Assembly: GCA_032718475.1 (NCBI GenBank)
Contig: JAUCBJ010007170.1
Span: forward strand, 1 to 32,565
DNA length: 32,565 nt
Direction: 5' to 3'
Source: Nemertoderma westbladi
Taxonomy: Eukaryota; Xenacoelomorpha; Nemertodermatida; Nemertodermatidae
Shown: piece by piece, positions 1-12,026 of the stretch
Layout: every line of letters starts with the position of its first letter
How positions within the stretch are numbered: the first letter of the stretch is position 1
Notes under the pieces: model-generated
Told to the model about the DNA's origin: nothing
The model's input: the letters and a program-made list of their open reading frames with translations, nothing else
Database searches by the model: none
Program-made: the position numbers and the translations under genes

Positions 1-266
1 CGACAGCCAACAGCTACCAGCCGACAGCCATCAACCGACAGCTATCAGCCGACAGCCAACAGCTTTCAGCTGACAGCTATCAACCGACAGCTATCAACTG
101 ACAGCTATCAGCCGACTGCTATCAGCAGACAGCTATCAGCCGACAGCCATCAGCCAACAGCTACCAGCCGAAAGCCATCAACCGACAGCTATCAGCCGAC
201 AGCCATCAGCTATCAGCCGACAGCTATCAGCCGACAGCTATCAACCGACAGCTATCAGCAGACATC
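1..266. repeat. 14-bp tandem repeat array (CGACAGCTATCAGC type)
   Basis: The stretch is built of imperfect copies of a 14-bp unit close to CGACAGCTATCAGC, with occasional 21-bp units in which CAGCTATCAGC or CAACAGCTACCAGC is added. Variation is mostly C/T and A/G changes. The array enters from the window edge, so its full length is not visible. It runs into the 51-bp satellite without unique sequence between them; the junction reads GACATCTATTACAGG. It has no coding potential worth calling. Confidence 0.93.
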
Positions 267-3200
267 TATTACAGGGGCTGGATCACTCAATCACATACAC
301 CCCCGTCACGCCTATCCTATTACAGGGGCTGGATCACTCAATCACATACACCCCCGTCACGCCTATCCTACAGGGTCTGGATCACTCAATCACATACACC
401 CCCATCACGCCTATCCTATTACAGGGCTGGATCACTCAATCACATACACCACCGTCACGCCTATCCTATTACATGGGCTGGATCACTCAATCACATACAC
501 CCCCGCCACGCCTATCCCATTACAGGGGCTGGATCACTCAATCACATACACCCCCGTCACGCCTATCCTATTACAGGGGCTGGATCACTCAATCCCATAC
601 ACCCCCACCACGCCTATCCTATTACATGGGCTGGATCACTCAATCCCATACATCCCCGTCACGCCTATCCTATTACAGGGGCTGGATCACTCAATCACAT
701 ACACCCCCGTCACGGCTATCCTATTACAGGGGCTGGATCACTCAATCACATACACCCCTGTCACGCCTATCCTATTACAGGGTCTGGATCACTCAATCAC
801 ATACACCCACGTCGCGGCTATCCTATTACAGGGACTGGATTACTCAATCACATACACCCCCATCACGCCTATCCTATTACATGGGCTGGATCACTCAATC
901 ACATACACCCCCGTAACACCTATCCTATTACAGGGGCTGGATCACTCAACCACATACACCCCCACCACGCCTATCCTATTACAGGGGCTGGATCACACAA
1001 TCATATACACCCCCGTCACGCCTATCCTATTAAAGGGGCTGGATCACTCAATCACATACATCCCCGTCACGCCTATCCTATTACAGGGGCTGGATCACTC
1101 AATCACATACACACCAACCACGCCTATCCTATTACAGGTGCTGGATCACTCAATCACATACACCCCCACCACGCCTATCCTATTACAGGGGCTGGATCAC
1201 TCAATCACATACACCCCCGTCACGGCTATCCTATTATAGGGGCTGGATCACTCAATCACATACACCCCCGTCACGCCTATTCCATTACAGGGTCTGGATC
1301 ACTCAATCACATACACCCCCGTCACGGCTATCCTATTACAGGGGCTGGATCACTCAATCAAATACACCCCCGTCACGCCTATCCCATTACAGGGGCTGGA
1401 TCACTCAATCACATACACCCCCGCCACGCCTATCCTATTACAGGGGCTGGATCACTCAATCACATACACCCCCGTCACGGCTATCCTATTACAGGGGCTG
1501 GATCACTCAATCACATACACCCCCGTCACGCCTATCCTATTACAGGGGCTGGATCACTCAATCACATACACCTCCGCCACGCCTATCCTATTAGAGGGAC
1601 TGGATCACTCAATCACATACACCCCCGCCACGCCTATCCTATTACAGGGGCTGGATCACTCAATCACATACACCCCCGTCACGGCTATCCTATTACAGGG
1701 GCTGGATCACTCAATCACATACACCCCCGTCACGCCTATCCTATTACAGGGGCTGGATCACTCAATCCCAAACACCCCCGTCACGCCTATCCTATTACAG
1801 GGGCTGGATCACTCAATCCCATACACCCCACCACGCATATCCTATTACAGGGGCTGGATCACTCAATCACATACACCCCCGACACGCCTATCCTACAGGG
1901 TCTGGATCACTCAATCACATACACCCCCGTCACGCCTATCCTATTACAGGGGCTGGATCACTCAATCACATACACCCCCGCCTCGCCTATCCTATTACAG
2001 GGGCTGGATATCTCAATCACATACACCCCCGTCTCGCCTATCCTATTACAGGGGCTGGATCACTCAATCACATACACCCCCGCCTCGCCTATCCTATTAC
2101 AGGGGCTAGATAACTCAATCACATACACCCCCGTCACGCCTATCCTACAGGGTCTGGATCACTCAATCACATACACCCCCGTCACGCCTATCCTACAGGG
2201 TCTGGATCACTCAATCACATACACCCCCGTCACGCCTATCCTATTACAGGGGCTGGATCACTCAATCACATACACTCCCGTCACGTCTATCATATTACAG
2301 GGGCTGGATCACTCAATCCCATACACCCCCGTCACGCCTATCCTATTACAGGGGCTGGATCACTCAATCACATACACCCCCACCACGCATATCCTATTAC
2401 AGGGGCTGGATTACTCAATCACATACACCCCCACCACGCCTATCCTATTACAGGGGCTGGATCACTCAATCACATACACCCCCACCACGCCTATCATATT
2501 ACAGGGGCTGGATCACTCAATCCCATACACCCCCGTCACGCCTATCCTATTACAGGGGCTGGATCACTCAATCACATACACCCCCACCACGCATATCCTA
2601 TTACAGGGGCTGGATCACTCAATCACATACAACCCCGTCACGCCTATCCTATTACAGGGGCTGGATCACTCAATCCCATACACCCCCGTCACGCCTATCC
2701 TATTACAGGGGCTGGATCACTCAATCCCATACACCCCCACCACGCATATCCTATTACAGTGGCTGGATCACTCAATCACATACACCCCCATCACGCCTAT
2801 CCTATTACAGGGGCTGGATCACTCAATCACACACACCCCCGTCACGCCTTTCCTATTACAGGGGCTGGATCACTCAATCACACACACCCCCGTCACGCCT
2901 ATCCTACAGGGTATGGATCACTCAATCACATACACCCCCGTCACGCCTATCCTATTACAGGGGCTGGATCACTCAATCACATACACCCCCGTCACGCCTA
3001 TCCTATTACAGGACTGGATCAATCAATCCCATACACCCCACCACGCATATCCTATTACAGGGGCTGGATCACTCAATCACATACACCCCCGTCACGCATT
3101 TCCTATTACAGGGGCTGGATCACTCAATCACATACACCCCCGTCACGCCTATCCTATTACAGGGGCTGGATCACTCAATCCCATACACCCCCGTCACGCC

Positions 3201-6200
3201 TATCCTATTACAGGGGCTGGATCACTCAATCACATACACCCTCGTCACGCCTTTCCTATTACAGGGGCTGGATCACTCAATCACATACACCCCCGTCACG
3301 CCTATCCTATTACAGGGGCTGGATCACTCAATCCCATACACCCCCACCACGCATGTCCTATTACAGGGGCTGGATCACTTTATCACATACACCCCCGTCA
3401 CGCCTATCCTACAGGGTCTGGATCACTCAATCACATACACCCCCGTCACGCCTATCCTATTACAGGGGCTGGATCACTCAATCACATACACCCCCACCAC
3501 GCATATCCTATTACAGGGGCTGGATCACTCAATCACATACACCCCCACCACGCCTATCCTATTACAGGGGCTGGATCACTCAATCACATACACCCCCACC
3601 ACGCCTATCATATTACAGGGGCTGGATCACTCAATCCCATACACCCCCGTCACGCCTATCCTATTACAGGGGCTGGATCACTCAATCCCATACACCCCCA
3701 CCACGCATATCCTATTACAGGGGCTGGATCACTCAATCACATACACCCCCGTCACGCCTATCCTATTACAGGGGCTGGATCACTCAATCCTATACACCCC
3801 CGTCACGCCTATCCTATTACAGGAGCTGGATCACTCAATCCCATACACCCCCACCACGCATATCCTATTACAGGGGCTGGATCACTCAATCACACACACC
3901 CCCGTCACGCCTATCCTACAGGGTATGGATCACTCAATCCCATACACCCCCGTCACGCCTATCCTATTACAGGGGCTGGATCACTCAATCACATACACCC
4001 CCGTCACGCCTTTCCTATTACAGGGGCTGGATCACTCAATCCCATACACCCCCGTCACGCCTATCCTATTACAGGGGCTGGGTCACTCAATCACATACAC
4101 CCCCGTCACGCCTATCCTATTACAGGGGCTGGATCACTCAATCCCATACACCCCACCACGCATATCCTATTACAGGGGCTGGATCACTCAATCACATACA
4201 CTCCCGTCACGCCTATCCTATTACAGGGGCTGGATCACTCAATCACATACACCCCCACCACGCCTATCCTATTACAGGGGCTGGATCACTCAATCACATA
4301 CACCCCCGTCACGCCTATCCTATTACAGGGGCTGGATCACTCAATCCCATACACCCCACCACGCATATCCTATTACAGGGGCTGGATCACTCAATCACAT
4401 ACACTCCCGTCACGCCTATCCTATTACAGGGGCTGGATCACTCAATCACATACACCCCCGTCACGCCTATCCTACAGGGTCTGGATCACTTAATCACATA
4501 CACCCCCGTCACGCCTATCCTATTGCAGGGTCTGTATCACTCAATCACATACACCCACGCCTCGCCTATCCTATTACAGGGGCTGGATAACTCAATCACA
4601 TACACCCCCGTCACGCCTATCATACAGGGTCTGGATCACTCAATCACATACACCCCCGTCACGCCTATCCTACAGGGTCTGGATCACTCAATCACATACA
4701 CCCCCGTCACGCCAATCCTATTACAGGGGCTGGATCACTCAATCACATACACCCCCGTCACGCCTATCATATTACAGGGGCTGGATCACTCAATCCCATA
4801 CACCCCCACCACGCATATCCTATTACAGGGGCTGGATCACTCAATCACATACACCCCCGTCACGCCTATCCTATTACAGGGGCTGGATCACTCAATCACA
4901 TACACCCCCACCACGCCTATCATATTACAGGGGCTGGATCACTCAATCCCATACACCCCCGTCACGCCTATCCTATTACAGGGGCTGGATCACTCAATCA
5001 CATACACCCCCACCACGCATATCCTATTACAGGGGCTGGATCACTCAATCACATACACCCCCGTCACGCCTATCCTATTACAGGGGCTGGATCACTCAAT
5101 CCCATACACCCCCGTCACGCCTATCCTATTACAGGGGCTGGATCACTCAATCCCATACACCCCCAGCACGCATATCCTATTACAGGGGCTGGATCACTCA
5201 ATCACATGCACCCCCATCACGCCTATCCTATTACAGGGGCTGTTTCACTCAATCACACACACCCCCGTCACGCCTTTCCTATTACAGGGGCTGGATCACT
5301 CAATCACACACACCCCCGTCACGCCTATCCTACAGGGTATGGATCACTCAATCACATACACCCCCGTCACGCCTATCCTATTACAGCGGCTGGATCACTC
5401 AATCACATACACCCCCGTCACGCATTTCCTATTACAGGGGCTGGATCACTCAATCACATACACCCCCGTCACGCCTATCCTATTACAGGGGCTGGATCAC
5501 TCAATCCCATACACCCCCGTCACGCCTATCCTATTACAGGGGCTGGATCACTCAATCACATACACCCCCGTCACGCCTATCCTATTACAGGGGCTGGATC
5601 ACCCAATCCCATACACCCCCACCACGCATGTCCTATTACAGGGGCTGGATCACTCAATCACATACACCCCCGTCACGCCTATCCTACAGGGTCTGGATCA
5701 CTCAATCACATACACCCCGTCACGCCTATCCTATTACAGGGGCTGGATCACTCAATCACATACACCCCCGTCACGCCTATCCTATTACAGGGGCTGGATC
5801 ACTCAATCACATAGACCCCCGTCACGCCTATCCTATTACATGGGCTGGATCACTCAATCACACACACACCCGTCACGCCTATCCTATTACAGGGGCTGGA
5901 TAACTCAATCACATACACCCCCGTCACGCCTATCCTAATACAGGAGCTGGATCACTCAATCACATACACCCCCGTCACGCCTATCCCATTACAGGGGCTG
6001 GATCACTCAATCACATACACCCCCATCACGCCTATCTTATTACAGGGGCTGGATCACTCAATCGCATACACCCCAGTCACGCCTATCCTATTACAGGGTT
6101 GGATCACTCAATCACATACATCCCCGTCACGCCTATCCTATTACAGGGTCTGGATCACTCAATCACATTCACCCCCGTCACGCCTATTCTATTACAGGGT

Positions 6201-8180
6201 CTGGATCACTCAATCACATACACCCCCGTCACGCCTTTCCTATTACAGGGGCTGGATCGCTCAATCACATACATCCCCACCACGCCTATCCTATTACAGG
6301 GGCTGGATCACTCAATCACATACACCCCCACCACGCATATCCTATTACAGGGGCTGGATCTCTCAATCACATACACCCCCACCACGCCTATCCTATTACA
6401 GGGGCTGGATCACTCAATCACATACACCCCCACCACGCCTATCATATTACAGGGGCTGGATCACTCAATCCCATACACCCCCGTCACGCCTATCCTATTA
6501 CAGGGGCTGGATCACTCAATCACATACACCCCCACCACGCATATCCTATTACAGGGGCTGGATCACTCAATCACATACACCCCCGTCACGCCTATCCTAT
6601 TACAGGGGCTGGATCACTCAATCCCATACACCCCCGTCACGCCTATCCTATTACAGGGGCTGGATCACTCAATCCCATACACCCCCAGCACGCATATCCT
6701 ATTACAGGGGCTGGATCACTCAATCACATGCACCCCCATCACGCCTATCCTATTACAGGGGCTGGATCACTCAATCACACACACCCCCGTCACGCCTTTC
6801 CTATTACAGGGGCTGGATCACTCAATCACACACATCCCCGTCACGCCTATCCTACAGGGTATGGATCACTCAATCACATACACCCCCGTCACGCCTATCC
6901 TATTACAGGGGCTGGATCACTCAATCACATACACCCCCGTCACGCATTTCCTATTACAGGGGCTGGATCACTCAATCACATACACCCCCGTCACGCCTAT
7001 CCTATTACAGGGGCTGGATCACTCAATCCCATACACCCCCGTCACGCCTATCCTATTACAGGGGCTGGATCACTCAATCACATACACCCTCGTCACGCCT
7101 TTCCTATTACAGGGGCTGGATCACTCAATCACATACACCCCCGTCACGCCTATCCTATTACAGGGGCTGGATCACCCAATCCCATACACCCCCACCACGC
7201 ATGTCCTATTACAGGGGCTGGATCACTCAATCACATACACCCCCGTCACGCCTATCCTACAGGGTCTGGATCACTCAATCACATACACCCCCGTCACGCC
7301 TATCCTATTACAGGGGCTGGATCACTCAATCACATACACCCCCGTCACGCCTATCCTATTACAGGGGCTGGATCACTCAATCACATAGACCCCCGTCACG
7401 ATTATCCTATTACATGGGCTGGATCACTCAATCACACACACACCCGTCACGCCTATCCTATTACAGGGGCTGGATAACTCAATCACATACACCCCCGTCA
7501 CGCCTATCCTAATACAGGAGCTGGATCACTCAATCACATACACCCCCGTCACGCCTATCCCATTACAGGGGCTGGATCACTCAATCACATACACCCCCAT
7601 CACGCCTATCTTATTACAGGGGCTGGATCACTCAATCGCATACACCCCAGTCACGCCTATCCTATTACAGGGTTGGATCACTCAATCACATACATCCCCG
7701 TCACGCCTATCCTATTACAGGGTCTGGATCACTCAATCACATTCACCCCCGTCACGCCTATTCTATTACAGGGTCTGGATCACTCAATCACATACATCCC
7801 CACCACGCCTATCCTATTACAGGGGCTGGATCACTCAATCACATACACCCCCGTCACGCCTATCCTATTACAGGGGCTGGATCACTCAATCCCATACACC
7901 CCACCACGCATATCCTATTACAGGGGCTGGATCACTCAATCACATACACCCCCGTCACGCCTATCCTACAGGGTCTGGATCACTCAATCACATACACCCC
8001 CGTCACGCCTATCCTATTACAGGGGCTGTATCACTCAATCACATACACCCCCGCCTCGCCTATCCTATTACAGGGGCTGGATAACTCAATCACATACACC
8101 CCCGTCACGCCTATCCTATTACAGGGGCTGGATCACTCAATCACATACACCCCCGCCTCGCCTATCCTATTACAGGGGCT
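267..8180. repeat. 51-bp satellite array, about 155 monomers, stop-free in three frames
   Basis: The monomer begins GGGGCTGGATCACTCAATCA, continues through CATACACCCCCGTCACGCC and ends TATCCTATTACA; most copies are 51 bp. Common variants are 48 bp (lacking TTA, giving CCTACAGGGTCTGG) and 50 bp (one C missing, giving ACACCCCACCACGC). Because 51 is 17 codons and the forward monomer has no stop in any frame, very long forward open frames result. They encode GWITQSHTPPSRLSYYR, GAGSLNHIHPRHAYPIT or GLDHSITYTPVTPILLQ repeats. The 50-bp variants switch frames. I treat these as satellite, not genes: three frames are equally open, there is no single conserved frame, and no domain is present. The array ends abruptly at about 8180. 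Confidence 0.96.
4740..7830. repeat. Higher-order tandem duplication (~1.52-1.57 kb) inside the satellite
   Basis: Rare monomer variants recur in the same order at a fixed offset. Examples are CATGCACCCCCATC at 5205 and 6727, GGATCACCCAATCCC near 5600 and 7171, ACATAGACCCCC near 5810 and 7383, and CAGGGTTGGATC near 6096 and 7670. The offset is about 1522 bp on the left and 1573 bp on the right, the difference being one 51-bp monomer gained or lost between about 5530 and 5600. A further marker, ACCACGCCTATCATATTAC, occurs near 2486, 3599, 4911 and 6432, so related blocks extend further left with more divergence. Confidence 0.82.
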
Positions 8181-9627
8181 TAATGTTTCTGGTTGACGTC
8201 GAGCGTGGCGTAAGCATAATTAAATTCAGGTATACTCCGGGGGTGGAGAATCTGTTGGGGGTGTAGAGGGTCTTGCCACGAGGTGTAAAAATAATTAAAT
8301 GTTACCGTATGCGCATTTCACCCGTTGCGGGCGTCCTCAGCGGTTCATTGTTATAATATAAACATTAAAAATAGATCAATTTAAATAAAATGGTAGGACT
8401 ACCGACATAACCTAAGAACATGTACACGTGAAATGGTGGTGCAGCATAACTGGAGAAACAGATTAAAGATAGATGGCCAAATATAAATTGCGGCATTCAT
8501 TAAAGGAACTTCTGAGGCAAGTTGGCTTGTCAATCACAGCCAGTGAATAGAGGCTGAGTGTAAGTAAAGCCCAGGATGTTGGCAGATAGAAAAAGGCTTC
8601 CTATTGCCCCCCGGAAATATTGCCCCACGCACAATTACCCCTCGATATTTTATATAATGAATATATTTTAAATCTTGAAATTCTTTGAATGTTCTCCTAT
8701 AGTTTTATAAAATTCAAGTAATATTAAACTTATCAACACTTCAACACTTTGTGGGCTTATTTGATTTTTTGTAATCATTTAAATATCATAAACAATAGTG
8801 GTTGACCCCCGAACACCCCCCCCCCCCCCCCCCCTCCCCACACCTGGAGGCTGAGAGGTGCGGTTGACAGAAATATACACTTCACTGCTTGAACCAAACA
8901 GCTAACTGTACATACAGTACCAATCCCCCCACCCCCCCCCCCCCCCCCCCCCCCTCCGGACAGTTCCGTTCCGTTCCGTTCGAGTAGTACACTACTGTTT
9001 TATATTTTGCACTTTTATTTTTCATTTTGTAAGGTAAACGGACTGCTTGTATCCAGACAAGTTGTACAGTATCCAATTTCCCTTTCTTAGCTCAGAAATT
9101 GTAATTAAAATTGAAAGTGTATTTAGGTAAAGCTCTATTGTAGGCTGAGACTCTGTTTAAGCTTAGCTGAGCCAAGACGACAGACATTAGGATGGGAACA
9201 CGAACACACCATATTATCCTTCCCCTATTCATTTCAATGGTAGCCAGCTTGTCTTTCCCGCACTGGGGGTAGACCATTGCCATTGGTTAGCTGTATGCTA
9301 TTGTAATACAAAGAGAGCGGCAGGATAAAGAGAAATGCCGACCTCACTAATAATGGGCTGGTCCCACAGGTCACTTTAAGGTAGGTGGTACAGTAGGTAC
9401 TACAGTTTACATTTTCAAGGGCGCCCATCCCTAGTCGCTAGCCCATAGTCTGTCATGGAGTTCCTGTAGTAGTTTCAGACGCTTTCACTCAGTATCCTAG
9501 TGTCCAGGAAGTTGGGAGTTGAGTGTGGGTGGGTGGATTGGTGGCCCCCACGCAACACCGCAGTGTCGGGTGACTACAAAACAAAGACCAATGACCCAAA
9601 TAATAAAGACCTGTACAAATACAAAAC
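8181..9627. other. Gene-free stretch with two poly-C tracts
   Basis: No coding region with recognisable homology is seen; the short minus-strand open frames here are frames of low-complexity sequence. It contains uninterrupted C runs of 19 (8816-8834) and 23 (8932-8954) with C-rich flanks, and a short CCGTT repeat just after the second. The rest is AT-rich with no clear repeat structure. Confidence 0.7.
8816..8954. repeat. Two poly-C homopolymer tracts (19 and 23 C)
   Basis: C19 at 8816-8834 and C23 at 8932-8954 (preceded by C6-A) lie in the same orientation about 100 bp apart. Exact lengths in assemblies of such tracts are unreliable. They could form G-quadruplex structures on the minus strand. 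Confidence 0.9.
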
Positions 9628-9928
9628 ACATGTGTTAACTTTCGTTTATTGTTTTGGTTCCCCAACACGCCTCTGTACAGCTGTAACCTGCTTCTTTACT
9701 AACCTGCTCCTTTAAATTGCAATGTGACCTCACGCTCTCTGGCAATGGGACCTAAAGCTCTTTGGAACCTAACGCTCTTTGGGACGTAACGAGACTTTAC
9801 CTCTTTGCTTTGTACAGGTCACAATGAGCGTTAAGTACCATTGCTATTTAAAGGAGCAGGTTAGTAGAGGAGCAAGTTACAGAGGCTTGACGGGGGATTC
9901 AAAACAATTAACTAAAGTTAACACATGT
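9628..9928. mobile_element. Imperfect foldback / MITE-like inverted repeat
   Basis: The left arm begins ACATGTGTTAACTTT at 9628 and ends near TCCTTTAAATTGCAA at about 9722. The right arm, from TTGCTATTTAAAGGAGCAGG (9841) to AGTTAACACATGT (9928), is its approximate reverse complement over about 90 bp. The two share blocks such as ACTAACCTGCTCCTTTAAA and GCCTCTGTA. The loop holds about four imperfect 17-bp repeats around AACGCTCTTTGGGACC. There is no coding capacity. The structure fits a non-autonomous foldback element; target duplications are not clear. Confidence 0.65.
9725..9801. repeat. Short imperfect ~17-bp repeats in foldback loop
   Basis: Units such as CCTAAAGCTCTTTGGAA, CCTAACGCTCTTTGGGA and CGTAACGAGACTTT follow one another between the inverted arms. 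About four degenerate copies can be made out. Confidence 0.5.
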
Positions 9929-9948
9929 AACAAGATTATGCAGAAGTT

Positions 9949-10048
9949 AATTTCGGGACGTCCATATAGTTAATTTCGTGACGTCCATAAATTAATTTCG
10001 GGAAGTCCATAAATTAATTTCGGGACGTCCATAAATTAATTTCGGGAC
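9949..10048. repeat. 22-bp tandem repeat, about 4.5 copies
   Basis: Copies of a unit close to TTAATTTCGGGACGTCCATA lie head to tail with a period of 22 bp (23 in the first). Each carries a GGGACGTCC core, itself nearly palindromic (GGACGTCC). The array begins immediately after the right arm of the foldback element. Confidence 0.88.
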
Positions 10049-11128
10049 GTTCAGATTATTATACATACTCCTCCTTTAACGAAGCCCCATTCAACTCTTT
10101 TTATAAGACAGTGTACTCTTATCAATGCCTCAGTGGGCGGACTCCAGTACTGCAAGGCTCAGCGCCGGGTAAGTTAACAATCTGTCAATAATAAAAATGA
10201 AAGCGAGCCGACATTAAAAGTCTCGTTATCTCCCTCGCTACGCTCGGTCGTGTTCTATATATACTATATTACAAGAATATTATTAAACTTTTTTTGTGAT
10301 AAATAACCTAAATTACGGAAAACACTGAAGAATGGCTTTTGGGTATCACGAAAGAACGTATCATTTGCTGTTTGCATTAGTAATTTATTAGTAAAATTCG
10401 GGCTAATTTTTTTTAATCAATTAAAGTAACTCAGGATGACTACCAGCAACCTTATAATTAGTAAACGAACGAATGAAGTGGTAGGCATTCACCAGCGGCA
10501 GCATAGTGTAAAGATGATATAAAAATAAAGTATTGAGGGTCTTTAGCTGGTTATATTATATTAGATAAAGATACAATAGTAAACGTTTTCGACCTACCGG
10601 TCTGCATCAGACTATGTACTGGCAACTAACAGGAAAAGGTGGGGGTCTATATATATATATATATAAGTTTTAAAGGGGAATACCTGGTAGGTGAATCCCA
10701 GAAAGTTTAACGTGTATGTATGTACTGTATAACGTAAGGTAATTGTGATAGGGAGAATACACCGAGTTAGTTGTAAGCTGTCAATCTAAAGTACAAATAT
10801 AGGGTTGCAGGTTGGGTTATAAGGTTGGGAAAAGTTGATAGGGAAATCCCAGGAGTGGTCATGTGTCTACATACTGAATGGTATAATTGGATTAGGTAGG
10901 TTACATAGGATTATGAGGTATCTACTTAAAGCGCATGGTTAGGTAGAATGCAACATAATGATAGCTGTAATTTTTACAGAGTAAGAAATCACAAGAAACA
11001 GAAAAACCAAGACAAAAACAAAAAGGAAGGTAGGGGAAAAGCACATAAAACCCCGGAAATTCGCTATAGAGGGCACTGTAGTTGTGTAAGATATAGAATA
11101 TAGGGTGTATTATATAAAACGTTGGGTT
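10049..11128. other. Gene-free stretch upstream of the Penelope-like element 3' end
   Basis: No reading frame of note is present. It includes a short (TA)n run at about 10650-10665. The distal part may be the 3' untranslated region of the minus-strand Penelope-like element, but no terminal repeat could be recognised. Confidence 0.6.
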
Positions 11129-11350
11129 TTAGATTGCTGGTCTTGCTACCTTAAGTGGGGGGTTGTATGTATAGATTAGGTTAGCTTCCGTCGCTAGTAG
11201 TTCGGGTATGTTTGTGAATTGTTTTATGGTTGCGGTGCGTAGATTTTCTAAACCACAACCGTATATGTGCCTAGCTAGGAGTATGTCTTCGTGTGTTTTT
11301 CCGTCATTGGCTCGTGGGGGGTAGTGTCGTACGTTTGTTGTTGCGGTGTC
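11129..11350 (-). pseudogene. GIY-YIG domain C-terminal end, shifted frame
   Basis: This frame carries NVRHYPPRANDGKTHEDILL, then ENLRTATIKQFTNIPELLAT and EANLIYTYNPPL. That corresponds to the last part of a PLE GIY-YIG domain, where a conserved Glu precedes a helix and a Pro/Leu-rich end. It is displaced by one frame from the rest of the nuclease. Confidence 0.72.
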
Positions 11351-12026
11351 CATTAAAGCGTTCGTGAAGTTTCTGTCTCGTTTGGCCTATGTAGTATAGA
11401 GTAGGGTGGCAGTGGCACCAGGCCAAGTAACATACAGTGTGGGACTTACATGTATAGTGTCCTTTTATCTTTTCACCCCATGGTGTCTGTTGTATGTTTG
11501 TGATAGTTTTGCATGTAAGGCAGCGGCTAGAGTTACATGGCTCATTAGTGGTATTATTTGTGTGTGTTTGCGATTGAGTTTTATTTTTGGTTAGTATTTG
11601 TCCTAGTGATATGGGGTTCTTCGTGACTACATTAATGTTGATGTCAAGATCGTAGTTTTTGGAGTATCTAAGTACAGTATTTTGGAACATGCCCTTCATC
11701 TGTTGGTTAGTGGATAGGTAAAATGTGGGTTTCGAGTTAGTGTCTTTAGGTCTAGTTTGGGGAGTCCAATGTCTAAGTTTGTTAAGGAGGTTCTGGGGGT
11801 ACTGCCTGAGTAGACATTCGCCAAGGAATTCGTCTCTGAGTTTGGTATAGTCGTTAGACTCGCTACATCTGCGGTGGATGCGTAGGAGTTGGCTACGAAT
11901 TACGGATAGTAGTAATTTCTTATCATGGAAGCTATTGTAGTGAATCGGGAGTTTATTGCTAGTTGGTTTTTTGTATAATGTAGTTGTTAGTGTTTCGTTG
12001 TTAATCTGTGTCAAGACGTCAAGGAA
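11304..12026 (-). pseudogene. Penelope-like RT C-terminus, cysteine motif and GIY-YIG endonuclease
   Basis: The frame carries TPFLDVLTQINNETL and LYKKPTSNKLPIHYNSFHD, typical of the PLE thumb. It then has PCNSSRCLTCKTI (Cx4CxxC) and a GIY-YIG nuclease block with HYTCKSHTVCYLAWCHCHP followed by LYYIGQTRQKLHERFNGHR. The family uses this nuclease to nick target DNA for reverse transcription. The frame is lost just after HRNN near 11,350 and continues in another frame to 11,129. That final part ends LLATEANLIYTYNPPL, matching the family's C-terminal helix. Confidence 0.9.

Noticed and set aside
2759-5938. A 1,059-codon plus-strand open frame (and several others of 90-526 codons at 473-8,266).
   Set aside because: These are readings of the 51-bp satellite, open in three frames, with no domain and with frame switches at 50-bp monomers; not protein genes.
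1-8180. CRISPR-like array of regularly spaced repeats.
   Set aside because: The repeats are contiguous without unique spacers and the genome is eukaryotic.
8882-9428. Minus-strand frames of 63-64 codons.
   Set aside because: Short, overlapping poly-C derived glycine runs, no homology.
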